A stretch of DNA of 64,000 bases, taken from Neptunicoccus sediminis. GTDB lineage: Bacteria > Pseudomonadota > Alphaproteobacteria > Rhodobacterales > Rhodobacteraceae. Under the pieces are notes generated by a model. The model saw nothing but the letters and a program-made list of their open reading frames with translations. It was not told where the DNA came from and searched no databases. Positions 51,526 to 60,692 of the stretch are shown piece after piece. Where the stretch lies: NCBI RefSeq assembly GCF_001719615.1, contig NZ_MDVX01000011.1, positions 1 through 64,000 of the forward strand. Direction: 5' to 3'. How positions within the stretch are numbered: position 1 is the first letter of the stretch; the number at the start of each line of letters is the position of its first letter. The translations under genes and the position numbers were made by a program.

Positions 51526-51885
51526 ATGAAAACCGTGATCTGCCTGATACTCAGCCTTGTGCTGGCCCTCACAACGCTGACCGCTGCGTCGGAGCTGCGC
51601 GCATCGGCGGCTGTCAGCGGCATGGCACAGATGGATCACGCCGCCAATGCCGGAACCAGCGCAGAGTGCGTTGGCTGTGATCCGGCACAGGCGGACAGGA
51701 TGCCGGCCTGTGAGGACGGCTGTCCGGTGAATTGTATGGCAGGGGGCCTTGGGGCCTGCACCCTTGGCGCGGGTCTGACGTTTCTGACCGCGCCCCCGAA
51801 CGGGCAGGCACAGTCCGGTGAAAGCCCGCGACAGTCCGGCATGACTGCCCCGCCAGATCCTTTCCCGCCAAGATCCAGTCTTTGA
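51526..51885 (+). CDS. Secreted Cys-rich protein of the copper locus
   Basis: Protein of 119 residues. A hydrophobic signal peptide (MKTVICLILSLVLALTTL) is followed by a region rich in Met, His and Cys: MAQMDHAAN, ECVGCD, ACEDGCPVNCM. The Pro-rich tail is of low complexity. I do not recognise the family. Metal binding in the periplasm is likely from composition. There is no ribosome site before ATG 51526, and the CueR-like promoter places the mRNA 5' end about there. It is followed by the multicopper oxidase after 88 nt. Confidence 0.72.
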   Translation: MKTVICLILSLVLALTTLTAASELRASAAVSGMAQMDHAANAGTSAECVGCDPAQADRMPACEDGCPVNCMAGGLGACTLGAGLTFLTAPPNGQAQSGESPRQSGMTAPPDPFPPRSSL

Positions 51886-51973
51886 ACCTGACACCGCCGC
51901 CCCCGTTGGTGGCATTTTACAGCGCGGCTTTGATGCTGGAAGCGCGCGTTTCTGACAGTTCAAGGACGAACAT

Positions 51974-53398
51974 ATGTTCAAGACTCAATTCCTCAACCGG
52001 CGGCAGTTTCTGGTCTCCGGTGCAGCCTTTGCTGCCTCTATGCAAACAGGTGCCGCCGGGACCGCCGCGCCTGCTGCCCCCCCGATCACACTGCGCGCTG
52101 CCGCAGGTCAGGCCGCGCTCCGCCCTGCGCCGTTCGGCATGACACCCGTGTGGCAGTATAACGGTTCTGTTCCGGGCGCCGAAATCCGTGTGCGTCAGGG
52201 CGAACGATTGCGGATCGAAGCGCAGAACCAACTGCCTGCGGACACGACGATCCATTGGCATGGCATCCGAACACCAAACGCAATGGACGGTGTGGCAGGG
52301 CTGACGCAAGCGCCAATCAAATCGGAGGATAAGTTCCTCTATGAATTTGACGCGCTTGATGCCGGAACATTCTGGTACCATCCCCATCACAACAGCGCCG
52401 AACAGGTGGCCCGCGGTCTTTATGGTCCGCTCATCGTTGAAGAACACGATCCGATCCGCGTGGATCGAGAGGTCACGTGGATGCTGGATGACTGGCGTCT
52501 GACAGAGGACGGCGCGATCGCCGGCGGCTTTGGTGCGATGCATGACGCCGCGCACGGCGGGCGGATGGGCAATACAGTGACGATCAACGGCAGGATGGCG
52601 CAACAGTTTGCTGTCAAACCCGCAGAGCGTATTCGTCTGCGGTTGATCAACGCCGCCAATGCGCGGATTTTCGGTCTGGATTTCGGGGCACTGTCGCCTG
52701 TTGTCATCGCGCTCGACGGGCAGCCGGTGACGCCCCATACACCGGACAGCGGCGTGGTTGTGATCGGGCCTGCAATGCGGGTGGATCTGGTGCTGGACAT
52801 GACCGGCCCCGCCGGAGCGGTGATGCCGGTGACGGACGTGTTCTACAACCGGATGGAATACAAACTGGTGGATCTGGTCCATGACGCCACCCCCCTGCGC
52901 AACACGGTGCCCGACTGGTCTATGGAACTGGCACCGAACCCTTTGTCTGAACCCGATCTGGCCAAAGCCACACGCCACGAGGTGATCTTTAACGGCGGAA
53001 TGATGGGTCAAGGCATGATGGGTGGCGGCATGATGTCGATGATGAACCAGATGCGACAGGGCAATATGTGGTTTATCAACGGTGTCGCCGCAAAAGGTCC
53101 GGTGAAGGAGCCGTTCCTGACACTGGCACAGGGGACCTCTCATATTCTGAGCATGGAAAACCGCACGGACTGGCCCCATCCGATCCATTTCCACGGTCAC
53201 AGCTTTCGCGTAATCGCGCGGAACGGACAAGCGACCCGCTATCAGGAATGGCAGGACACGGTTATGATGGCTCCTGACGAAAAAGTGGACATCGCCTTTG
53301 TCGCAGATAACCCGGGCGACTGGATGTTTCATTGCCACATTCTGGAGCATCAGGCCGCAGGTATGATGGGCGTAATCCGCGTTGCGCCGCAAGCCTGA
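51974..53398 (+). CDS. Multicopper oxidase, CueO/CopA-like
   Basis: Tat-exported multicopper oxidase of 474 residues (NRRQFLVSG at residues 8-16). Copper motifs are HWHG (94-97), WYHPHH (134-139), HPIHFHGHSF (about 400) and HCHILEH (about 452) with an axial Met nearby. A Met-rich insertion around residues 341-360 (MMGQGMMGGGMMSMMNQM) resembles the Cu(I)-binding region of CueO. It probably oxidises Cu(I) to the less toxic Cu(II) in the periplasm. Confidence 0.93.
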   Translation: MFKTQFLNRRQFLVSGAAFAASMQTGAAGTAAPAAPPITLRAAAGQAALRPAPFGMTPVWQYNGSVPGAEIRVRQGERLRIEAQNQLPADTTIHWHGIRTPNAMDGVAGLTQAPIKSEDKFLYEFDALDAGTFWYHPHHNSAEQVARGLYGPLIVEEHDPIRVDREVTWMLDDWRLTEDGAIAGGFGAMHDAAHGGRMGNTVTINGRMAQQFAVKPAERIRLRLINAANARIFGLDFGALSPVVIALDGQPVTPHTPDSGVVVIGPAMRVDLVLDMTGPAGAVMPVTDVFYNRMEYKLVDLVHDATPLRNTVPDWSMELAPNPLSEPDLAKATRHEVIFNGGMMGQGMMGGGMMSMMNQMRQGNMWFINGVAAKGPVKEPFLTLAQGTSHILSMENRTDWPHPIHFHGHSFRVIARNGQATRYQEWQDTVMMAPDEKVDIAFVADNPGDWMFHCHILEHQAAGMMGVIRVAPQA

Positions 53399-53458
53399 CC
53401 TTTTGAACTTAAGAAAACTCTGTCGGGACGATCCGGCAAAACCGAAGGAAACATTAAG

Positions 53459-53938
53459 ATGAACGTTCAACCCACCAAATCCCGCCGACTGACACATCTG
53501 GGAACTGCGGCTGCCACGCTCGCGTTGTTCGGCGCTGTGGCTTTTGTCACCCTACCCTCTGACGTGTCAGCCGATGAGGTCAAACTTTATAAAGATCCGT
53601 CCTGTGGATGCTGTGAACTCCATGCTGAGTATCTGCAAGAACACGGATTTGACGTAGAGATCATTCCCACCCACGACCTGAGCGAAATCAACCGCAAGGC
53701 CGGTATCGCTGAAGGTTTGCAGGGCTGTCACACGGCCATTATCGGGGATTACGCGGTCAGTGGACACGTCCCTGTAGCGGCTATCGAAAAGATGCTGACC
53801 GAAAAACCGGACATCGCCGCGATTTCCTTGCCGGGGATGCCGCAGGGCTCGCCCGGTATGGGGGGGACCAAGCAGGAACCCTTTACCATTTACAGCATGA
53901 AAAAGGGTGCGGCACCGCAGGTTTACATGATTGAGTAA
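53459..53938 (+). CDS. DUF411 metal-binding protein
   Basis: Exported DUF411 protein of 159 residues. After a membrane signal segment (about 18-35) comes LYKDPSCGCCELHAEYL with the CxCC metal motif, then GLQGCHTAIIGDYAVSGHVP. DUF411 proteins are regularly encoded with copper oxidases and efflux systems. Here it follows the multicopper oxidase by 60 nt. Likely role is periplasmic copper handling. Confidence 0.9.
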   Translation: MNVQPTKSRRLTHLGTAAATLALFGAVAFVTLPSDVSADEVKLYKDPSCGCCELHAEYLQEHGFDVEIIPTHDLSEINRKAGIAEGLQGCHTAIIGDYAVSGHVPVAAIEKMLTEKPDIAAISLPGMPQGSPGMGGTKQEPFTIYSMKKGAAPQVYMIE

Positions 53939-54005
53939 ATCTGGATCACGAAAAATTCTGCGAAGGGTTCGGCACTGGCGCAGGGTTGGACCCTACAGGA
54001 CTGAC

Positions 54006-54034
54006 TTGTCTGTCATAATAGTTTTACATATCCA
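54006..54034 (+). promoter_or_regulatory. Possible sigma-70 promoter for the arsenic pair
   Basis: TTGTCT and TATCCA are 17 nt apart, ending about 48 nt before ATG 54083. It is a weak match. No ArsR gene or clear ArsR operator is recognised nearby. Confidence 0.35.
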
Positions 54035-54082
54035 TGCCATAAACTCCGCGCGCGACCGGCGGATCAGGAATGGATTGAAGCG

Positions 54083-55081
54083 ATGACGACATATGCAATC
54101 AACGGCTTGGGCCGGATGGGGAAACTGGCGCTGCGCCCGCTGCTGGAAAAAGGGGCAAAGATTGCCTTTGTAAATGATGCAGAAGGCGATCCGACCATGC
54201 ACGCCCACCTGTTGGAGTTTGACTCCGTACACGGTCGCTGGCCTGCCGAATTTTCTGCGGACGACAGTGCAATCATCATCGACGGCACCCGCATCCCCGT
54301 CACCAAGACCCGCACGCTGGAAGACCTTCCGCTGCGTGGTGTGGATGTGGTCATAGATTGCACCGGCGCTTTCAAAACCGAGGCAAAGCTCGCCCCCTAT
54401 TTTGAGGCGGGCGTTAAGAAAGTCGTGGTGTCTGCGCCCGTCAAGGACGGGCCGACCGCCAATATCGTCTACGGGGTGAACACCGACGCGTATGACCCCG
54501 AAACCCACCGGATCGTGACAGCGGCAAGCTGTACCACCAATTGTCTTGCACCCGTCGTAAAGGTTCTGCTGGAAGGGATCGGGATCAAACACGGCTCTAT
54601 CACCACGATCCACGATGTCACCAACACACAAACAATCGTCGATCGCCCTGCCAAGGATTTGCGGCGGGCGCGTTCTGCCCTGACGAACCTTATTCCAACG
54701 ACCACCGGATCAGCCACGGCGATCACGTTGATCTATCCGGAACTGAAGGGCAAGCTGAACGGACATGCGGTCAGGGTGCCGCTGTTGAATGCTTCCATCA
54801 CCGATTGCGTGTTCGAGATGGCCCGCGACACGACGGTAGAAGAGGTTAACGCCCTGTTCCAAACCGCCGCCGAAGGGCCGCTTGAGGGTATTCTTGGCTA
54901 TGAAACGCGGCCTCTGGTGTCATGCGATTATACCAATGATCCGCGCAGCGCGATCATCGACGCGCCGTCCACAATGGTTGTGAACGGCACGCAGCTGAAG
55001 GTTTATGCGTGGTATGATAACGAATACGGCTATGCCCACCGGCTGGTGGATGTGGCGCTGATGGTGGGCTCTTCGGTGTGA
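54083..55081 (+). CDS. ArsJ-associated glyceraldehyde-3-phosphate dehydrogenase
   Basis: GAPDH of 332 residues with the active-site [10 protein letters not shown] (Cys150) and the NAD-binding start [15 protein letters not shown], where GLGRMG replaces the usual GFGRIG. It overlaps arsJ by 4 nt. In the known system this GAPDH uses arsenate to form 1-arseno-3-phosphoglycerate, which ArsJ exports and which then falls apart outside. Glycolytic use cannot be excluded, but the coupled arsJ makes arsenate resistance the better reading. Confidence 0.9.
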   Translation: MTTYAINGLGRMGKLALRPLLEKGAKIAFVNDAEGDPTMHAHLLEFDSVHGRWPAEFSADDSAIIIDGTRIPVTKTRTLEDLPLRGVDVVIDCTGAFKTEAKLAPYFEAGVKKVVVSAPVKDGPTANIVYGVNTDAYDPETHRIVTAASCTTNCLAPVVKVLLEGIGIKHGSITTIHDVTNTQTIVDRPAKDLRRARSALTNLIPTTTGSATAITLIYPELKGKLNGHAVRVPLLNASITDCVFEMARDTTVEEVNALFQTAAEGPLEGILGYETRPLVSCDYTNDPRSAIIDAPSTMVVNGTQLKVYAWYDNEYGYAHRLVDVALMVGSSV

Positions 55082-56343
55082 CACGGGCTGCCGGTTTTTC
55101 CGCTTATGTTACGGTAACGGCGGCCTATTGGGCGTTCATGCTGACCGATGGTGCCTTGCGAATGCTGGTGCTGTTGCACTTTCACACGCTGGGGTTCTCG
55201 CCGGTGCAACTGGCCTATCTGTTTGTGCTCTACGAAATCGCAGGGGTTGTTACCAATCTGTCTGCCGGCTGGATTGCAGCGCGGTTCGGGCTGACCTCGA
55301 CACTTTATGCGGGGCTGACCTTGCAGGTGGTTGCGCTGCTCGCGCTGACGCAACTGTCACCGGCCTGGTCGATCACAACCTCGGTGATCTTTGTGATGCT
55401 GGTGCAGGGTCTTTCGGGTGTCGCCAAGGATTTGTCGAAAATGAGCGCGAAAAGCGCGGTCAAAGTGCTGGCCCCTGACGGCGACAGCGGTCTGTTCCGC
55501 TGGGTGGCACTGCTGACAGGTTCCAAAAACGCGGTCAAAGGGGCGGGGTTCCTGCTTGGGGCGGCCTTGCTCGGACTGGCCGGATTTACCGCATCGGTTC
55601 TGGCAATGGCGCTGGTGCTGTTTATCATTCTGATCGCCGTTTTAGTGGCCATGCCCAAAGGTCTGCCAACGGGACGCCGCGATGCAAAGTTCCGCGAGGT
55701 TTTTTCCAAGAACCGCAACATAAACTGGCTGAGCGTGGCCCGTCTGTTCCTGTTCGGAGCCAGAGATGTCTGGTTCGTAGTCGGCATCCCGATCTATTTC
55801 TATGCCGTCCTGTCCGACGGCAGCGACGCGGGAAATCGCGCTGCCTTTTTCACCATCGGCAGTTTCATGGCGGTCTGGACCATTCTTTACGGCATCGTTC
55901 AGGGCAGTGCGCCGCGCATCCTGAACGCCGCGACCCGCAACAGATCAGACCTGCTGGTGCTGGCGCAGAAGTGGGTCGGGGTGCTTTGCGTGGTGCCTGC
56001 AATCCTCGCGCTGGTTCTTTGGCTGGCGGAAGAGCCTGCACCGCTTCTGACGGCAACGGTGGTGATCGGCCTGTTGGTCTTTGGTGCGATCTTTGCGGTC
56101 AATTCGGCGTTGCATTCGTTTCTGATCCTCGGCTTTACCGATACGCAGCGGGTGACGATGGATGTGGGCTTTTACTATATGGCAAATGCGGCGGGGCGAT
56201 TGGTGGGCACGCTGCTGTCAGGTCTGACCTATCAGCTTGGCGGCATAGCGGCCTGTCTGGCCACAGCCGCTCTGATGCTGGCCCTCAGCTGGCTGGCCAC
56301 AGGGCAATTGCGCGACGACCAACGCCCGCAGGCAGCCCCCTAA
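55078..56343 (+). CDS. arsJ: Organoarsenical efflux MFS transporter ArsJ
   Basis: Major facilitator protein of 421 residues with about twelve membrane helices. Features of the ArsJ group include the soluble loop [42 protein letters not shown] between helices. It starts with a GTG-type codon overlapping the GAPDH stop by 4 nt. It exports 1-arseno-3-phosphoglycerate. Confidence 0.9.
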   Translation: MTRAAGFSAYVTVTAAYWAFMLTDGALRMLVLLHFHTLGFSPVQLAYLFVLYEIAGVVTNLSAGWIAARFGLTSTLYAGLTLQVVALLALTQLSPAWSITTSVIFVMLVQGLSGVAKDLSKMSAKSAVKVLAPDGDSGLFRWVALLTGSKNAVKGAGFLLGAALLGLAGFTASVLAMALVLFIILIAVLVAMPKGLPTGRRDAKFREVFSKNRNINWLSVARLFLFGARDVWFVVGIPIYFYAVLSDGSDAGNRAAFFTIGSFMAVWTILYGIVQGSAPRILNAATRNRSDLLVLAQKWVGVLCVVPAILALVLWLAEEPAPLLTATVVIGLLVFGAIFAVNSALHSFLILGFTDTQRVTMDVGFYYMANAAGRLVGTLLSGLTYQLGGIAACLATAALMLALSWLATGQLRDDQRPQAAP

Positions 56344-56368
56344 AGAGCACACCTGCCCGACCGATTGA

Positions 56369-57154
56369 TCAGCCGAGCGTTAACGTCACGCTGCCAAGAC
56401 CGGACATGGACACCTCGATCTCTCCGGTGCCCTCGTGATACCAGATCGGGCTGTGGGTGCCGCACATCACAATCTGTCCGGCCTCCAGCGCATATCCCCG
56501 CGCTGCCAGATGGTTGGCCAGCCACGTCACAGCGCTTAGCGGGTCTTGGGGTGCCGCGCCGGTGACATCATGCTGGACCTCTCCGTTGATGCGCAAAACC
56601 GTGCGGATCGCCGCAGTATCAAGCGCTCCGGGTGGAACACCCGGCCCGCCGGTCACAGCCCCCGCGTTGGAAATATTCTGGGCAATGGCATCGGGAATAT
56701 GGGTGTTGGGCATATCTGTTTGCCGCATGTCGAGCAGTTCGATCCCCGGCACGAAACGCGCAATCGCAGCCGCGACCTGATCGGATGTAAACGGCGCTTT
56801 GTCTACTGCCAGCGTGTCCTTCATCACTGCGACAATTTCCGGCTCAAAGGCAAACTGGGAATAATCCGCCGCCGTCAACGCAACACCGGAGTCCTTACGT
56901 TGCTTGGAAAACACCCGCCCCGTGGCGGGTTCCTTCAGCTTGAAACGCTCCATCAGTGCTTGGGAATTTGCCGCGATCTTCCAGCCTGCAACCGGCCCGA
57001 AAACCTCGGGGTTTTCATAATGACCGGTCAGGAGGTCCTGAATTTCATAGGCAGACTCCACGCTGCGCGGCGGCGTTTCGCTATAGGGTTTGAACGGCAC
57101 GCCCGATTGCACATCTCGCAGGATATTCTGCGCCAGTTTTTCGTTCAACGTCAT
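56369..57154 (-). CDS. 2-keto-4-pentenoate hydratase-family protein
   Basis: FAH-fold hydratase of 261 residues: VAGWKIAANSQALMERFKL, FAFEPEIVAVMKDTL and GQIVMCGTHSPIWYHEGTGEIEV. It resembles the hpaH product but differs in the substrate loop. It overlaps the Hyi-like isomerase gene by 4 nt, so the two form a leftward operon divergent from the IlvD/TRAP operon. Substrate unknown; a hydroxy- or oxo-acid dehydration product is plausible. Confidence 0.85.
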   Translation of the reverse strand: MTLNEKLAQNILRDVQSGVPFKPYSETPPRSVESAYEIQDLLTGHYENPEVFGPVAGWKIAANSQALMERFKLKEPATGRVFSKQRKDSGVALTAADYSQFAFEPEIVAVMKDTLAVDKAPFTSDQVAAAIARFVPGIELLDMRQTDMPNTHIPDAIAQNISNAGAVTGGPGVPPGALDTAAIRTVLRINGEVQHDVTGAAPQDPLSAVTWLANHLAARGYALEAGQIVMCGTHSPIWYHEGTGEIEVSMSGLGSVTLTLG

Positions 57155-57930
57155 GTCAACATCCTTTTGAATTCGGGCATCCAGTCCAGCCCTTTGGTCG
57201 TATGGGTTGCAGGGTTATATTCAGCCGAAACCGCACCTGCGTAGCCGGTGTCGCGCAGCGCGTTCAAGGCTGCGGCAAAGTCCACTGTACCCGAGCCCGG
57301 TTCATGGCGTCCGGGGGTGTCGGCAAATTGCACATGGCCGATGTGCGCTTTGGCCTGCGCGATGGCTTCGGGCAGGTCCGGTTCCGTTATTGCCATGTGA
57401 TAAAAGTCAAATTGCAGCGCGAGGTTCGGGTGGGACAGATCGTTCAGAATTTCCAGTGGTTCGGAAAGTCCGGTCAGGAAAAATCCCGGCACATCCCCGC
57501 GATTTACCGGCTCTATCATCACCTTGACGCCAATCCCTGCCATAATATCTGCGGTGTAGATGAGGTTGCTTTTGAACACCTCCAGACACGCCGAACGGGA
57601 CGCATCTTGCGGCGGACGTCCGGCCAGCACATTAACCTTGCGCACCTTCAAAGCCTCTGCCTGTTGTGCGCAGCTTTGCACCGCCGCGCGGTAGGCCGTC
57701 TGTTGGTCCGGCAAACAGGCCAGCCCCACCGCATCATTCGGTCCGCGCGGCACATTGATCAGTTCAACCAACATGCCGCTTGCTGTACTGGCAGCAGCAA
57801 TTTTTGCGGTATCTGCGGGGTCGGGAAACTGGATTTCCACACCCTCAAACCCCGCTTTCGCGGCGGCGGCCAAGCGCTCCGTCAATGGCAGTTCGGTGAA
57901 CATCATGGAGATATTGGTGATCAGTTTCAT
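57151..57930 (-). CDS. Hydroxypyruvate isomerase-family TIM-barrel protein
   Basis: Sugar isomerase/epimerase-fold protein of 259 residues with VMIEPVNRGDVPGFFL, LQFDFYHMAITEPDL and AEYNPATHTTKGLDWM. These match the OtnI-like protein at 1558-2340 in order, though they are clearly diverged. It probably isomerises a short 2-oxo/3-oxo acid. It is the first gene of the leftward pair. Confidence 0.85.
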   Translation of the reverse strand: MKLITNISMMFTELPLTERLAAAAKAGFEGVEIQFPDPADTAKIAAASTASGMLVELINVPRGPNDAVGLACLPDQQTAYRAAVQSCAQQAEALKVRKVNVLAGRPPQDASRSACLEVFKSNLIYTADIMAGIGVKVMIEPVNRGDVPGFFLTGLSEPLEILNDLSHPNLALQFDFYHMAITEPDLPEAIAQAKAHIGHVQFADTPGRHEPGSGTVDFAAALNALRDTGYAGAVSAEYNPATHTTKGLDWMPEFKRMLT

Positions 57931-58028
57931 CGCTAAACCTCGAATTCAATATTGACACAAAACGGGATTCGGGTGTCTTGTTCAAGAATAAACCTTCTAC
58001 TTTGCAACTTTCTTTGAGGTTCCTACTG

Positions 58029-59753
58029 ATGGCGTCCCCCCCGAAAAAGCCCCTCCGCTCTCGTATTACGACCGACGGTCTGGACCGCAGCCCCCATCGG
58101 GCGTTCATGCACGCGATGGGGCTGGATGATGCGGCCATCGCCAAACCTATGGTCGGGGTTGTCAGTCAAAAGGGGGAAACGACCCCTTGCAACATGACCC
58201 ATTACACGCAGGTGGAATACGCCAAGGAAGGCGTCACTATGGCTGGGGGCACACCACGGGAATTTACCACGATTTCCGTGTCGGACGGTATCGGGATGAA
58301 CCACGAAGGAATGAAGTTCAGTCTGGTCAGCCGCGAGTTGATTGCGGATAGTATCGAGGCTGTGATCCACGGCCATGCCTATGACGGTGTGGTCGGTTAT
58401 GGCGGTTGCGACAAGACATTGCCGGGCGTCATCATGGGGATGGTGCGCTGTAATGTGCCTTCGGTGTTTGTTTACGGCGGATCGGCGCTGCCCGGTCGTT
58501 TTCAGGGCCGCGATGTCAGCGTTCTGGACACGTACGAAGCTGTCGGCGCGGTGCAGGCCGGCACCATGACAGAGGACGAACTGACCCAATTGGAAGAAGC
58601 CTGCAAGCCCACGATCGGGTCTTGTGCGGGGCAGTTTACCGCCAACACAATGGCAATGGTGTCCGAGGCTTTGGGCCTGACGGTGCCCAATTCCTCTATG
58701 ATCCCCGGTGTTTATTCCGAACGTAAGGGCGTCGGCCACCGCGCCGGCGCACTGGTGATGGACATGATCGAACGGGGCGGCCCCCTGCCCCGCGATATTG
58801 TTACCCGCAAGGCGCTTGAAAATGCCTGCGCCATTGTGGCGGCAACCGGCGGATCGACCAACACGGCACTACATATCCCTGCCATCGCGAATGAGGCGGG
58901 TATCCCCTTTACCGCCGATGATGTGGCCGAGGTGCTGCAACGCACGCCCTTTATCGGCAACCTGCGGCCGGGCGGAAAATATCACGCCAAGGATGTTTAC
59001 GAAATCGGCGGCGCGCATGTGGTGATCAAGGAACTTATCGCCAACGGCTTTATGCACGGCGATACACTGACGGTCACAGGCCGCACCCTTGCTGAGGAGG
59101 TTCAGGACGCCCCTGCTCCTGACGGGGAAATCATTCGTCCGGTTAAGGATGCGATCATGGAATCCGGTGGTGTCGTGGTGCTGAAAGGCAACCTCTGTCC
59201 TGACGGTGCTTTGTTGAAGGTGGCCGGGTTGAAGTCCCTGACCTTCACCGGAACCGCCCGCGTGTTTGAAAGCGAAGACGATGCGGTAGAGGCGGTTCAC
59301 ACCCGTGACTACAAGGAAGGTGAAGTCCTGATCGTGCGCAATGAAGGCCCTGTCGGTGGTCCGGGCATGCGCGAGATGCTGGGGTTGACGGCGCTGATTT
59401 ACGGTCAGGGCATGGGCGAGAAAGTGGCGCTGCTGACGGATGGACGGTTTTCGGGCGCAACGCGGGGCATGTGCATCGGTCACGCCGCCCCCGAAGCCGC
59501 GACAGGCGGACCGATGGGGCTGGTTGAAAACGGAGACACAATCACCATCGACGGTGCAGCCGCAACGATTACCCTGAATGTGTCGGACTCTGAACTGGCA
59601 GAGCGCCGCAAGAACTGGCGTGCGCCGGAAACCCGCCACAAGGCAGGACTGCTGTCGAAATACGCCGCAACCGTCGGACAGGCCCACAAGGGGGCCGTGA
59701 CCCATGCAGGAAACGCGCAATGGCCGGACTCCCGCCGGAAAGGAATGGAATAA
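58029..59753 (+). CDS. IlvD/Edd-family dehydratase
   Basis: Dihydroxy-acid dehydratase-family protein of 574 residues. The three Fe-S cysteines are visible at Cys54 (TTPCNMTHY), Cys127 (GGCDKT) and Cys199 (IGSCAGQFTANTM); DGRFSGATRGMCIGH lies near the C-terminus. It could be biosynthetic IlvD, but its place in front of a hydroxyacid dehydrogenase and a TRAP importer makes a sugar-acid dehydratase equally likely. ATG 58029 is chosen; an upstream in-frame codon lies in the divergent promoter. Confidence 0.9.
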   Translation: MASPPKKPLRSRITTDGLDRSPHRAFMHAMGLDDAAIAKPMVGVVSQKGETTPCNMTHYTQVEYAKEGVTMAGGTPREFTTISVSDGIGMNHEGMKFSLVSRELIADSIEAVIHGHAYDGVVGYGGCDKTLPGVIMGMVRCNVPSVFVYGGSALPGRFQGRDVSVLDTYEAVGAVQAGTMTEDELTQLEEACKPTIGSCAGQFTANTMAMVSEALGLTVPNSSMIPGVYSERKGVGHRAGALVMDMIERGGPLPRDIVTRKALENACAIVAATGGSTNTALHIPAIANEAGIPFTADDVAEVLQRTPFIGNLRPGGKYHAKDVYEIGGAHVVIKELIANGFMHGDTLTVTGRTLAEEVQDAPAPDGEIIRPVKDAIMESGGVVVLKGNLCPDGALLKVAGLKSLTFTGTARVFESEDDAVEAVHTRDYKEGEVLIVRNEGPVGGPGMREMLGLTALIYGQGMGEKVALLTDGRFSGATRGMCIGHAAPEAATGGPMGLVENGDTITIDGAAATITLNVSDSELAERRKNWRAPETRHKAGLLSKYAATVGQAHKGAVTHAGNAQWPDSRRKGME

Positions 59754-60640
59754 TGCAGCATACGCCAACAGTCGGATATATCGGAACCGGGTTGATGGGC
59801 GCGCCTATGGCGACCCGCCTGATTGATGCAGGTTATGACGTGACGGTCTGGAACCGCACCGCGGCCAAGGCGCAACCGCTTGTCGAAAAAGGCGCGACAA
59901 TGGGCAAGGACGCCGCAGATGTGGCAACCCGTTCGGATATCGTCTTTATGTGCCTTACAGACACCAAAGCGGTAGAGGCCGCGGTGTTCGGTGACAATGG
60001 CGTGGCAAGCGGCGCGAAATCAGGCTCGGTTCTGGTGGATTTCTCCTCCATCCAACCCGAAGCCACCCGCGCTATGGCCAAACGGCTGAAGGAAGAGGCC
60101 GGAATGGACTGGATCGATGCGCCGGTATCGGGCGGTGTTCCCGGCGCCGAGGCGGGCACGCTGGCGATCATGGCCGGCGGGGAACAGGATGTGTTCGACA
60201 GGGTCGAAGACGTAGTGCTGAAAATGGCAGCGCGTTTTACCCTGATGGGGCCGTCCGGCGCGGGGCAGACCACAAAACTGTGCAATCAGGTCATTGTCGG
60301 CTGCACCATGAATATTCTCGCCGAGGCCGCACGGCTTGCCACGAATGCAGGGGTGGATGCGAACCGACTTCCCGAAGCGCTCGCCGGTGGGTTTGCGGAT
60401 AGCAAACCCTTGCAGATTTTCCTGCCCCGTATGGTGAACGCCCAGCACGAACCGCCACTTGGTCATGTGGAAACCATGCTGAAAGACCTTGATTCCGTTT
60501 GCGAACTGGCGAAATCATGCGGTTCGCCGGTGCTGTTTTCCGCACTGGCCGCCGAACAGTTCCGATTGCTAAGCGCACGGGGCGGCAAAGAGGCAGATGC
60601 GCTGGAGATTTATAAACTGAGCGGACCAAGCAAGCTATAA
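59753..60640 (+). CDS. 3-hydroxyacid dehydrogenase (GarR/HIBADH family)
   Basis: Beta-hydroxyacid dehydrogenase of 295 residues: GYIGTGLMGAPMATRLIDAGY, DAPVSGGVPGAEAGTLAIMAGG and GAGQTTKLCNQVIVG with the catalytic Lys. Relatives reduce tartronate semialdehyde or oxidise 3-hydroxyisobutyrate. The start shares one base with the dehydratase stop. Confidence 0.9.
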   Translation: MQHTPTVGYIGTGLMGAPMATRLIDAGYDVTVWNRTAAKAQPLVEKGATMGKDAADVATRSDIVFMCLTDTKAVEAAVFGDNGVASGAKSGSVLVDFSSIQPEATRAMAKRLKEEAGMDWIDAPVSGGVPGAEAGTLAIMAGGEQDVFDRVEDVVLKMAARFTLMGPSGAGQTTKLCNQVIVGCTMNILAEAARLATNAGVDANRLPEALAGGFADSKPLQIFLPRMVNAQHEPPLGHVETMLKDLDSVCELAKSCGSPVLFSALAAEQFRLLSARGGKEADALEIYKLSGPSKL

Positions 60641-60692
60641 CCGCTCTGACAACAGGCACTTTTATTGTACCAAATCAACAAGGGAGACTGAA

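Noticed and set aside
54083-55081. GAPDH as the housekeeping glycolytic gene
   Set aside because: It overlaps arsJ by 4 nt, has no pgk or cbb/fba neighbour, and has the diverged GLGRMG start.
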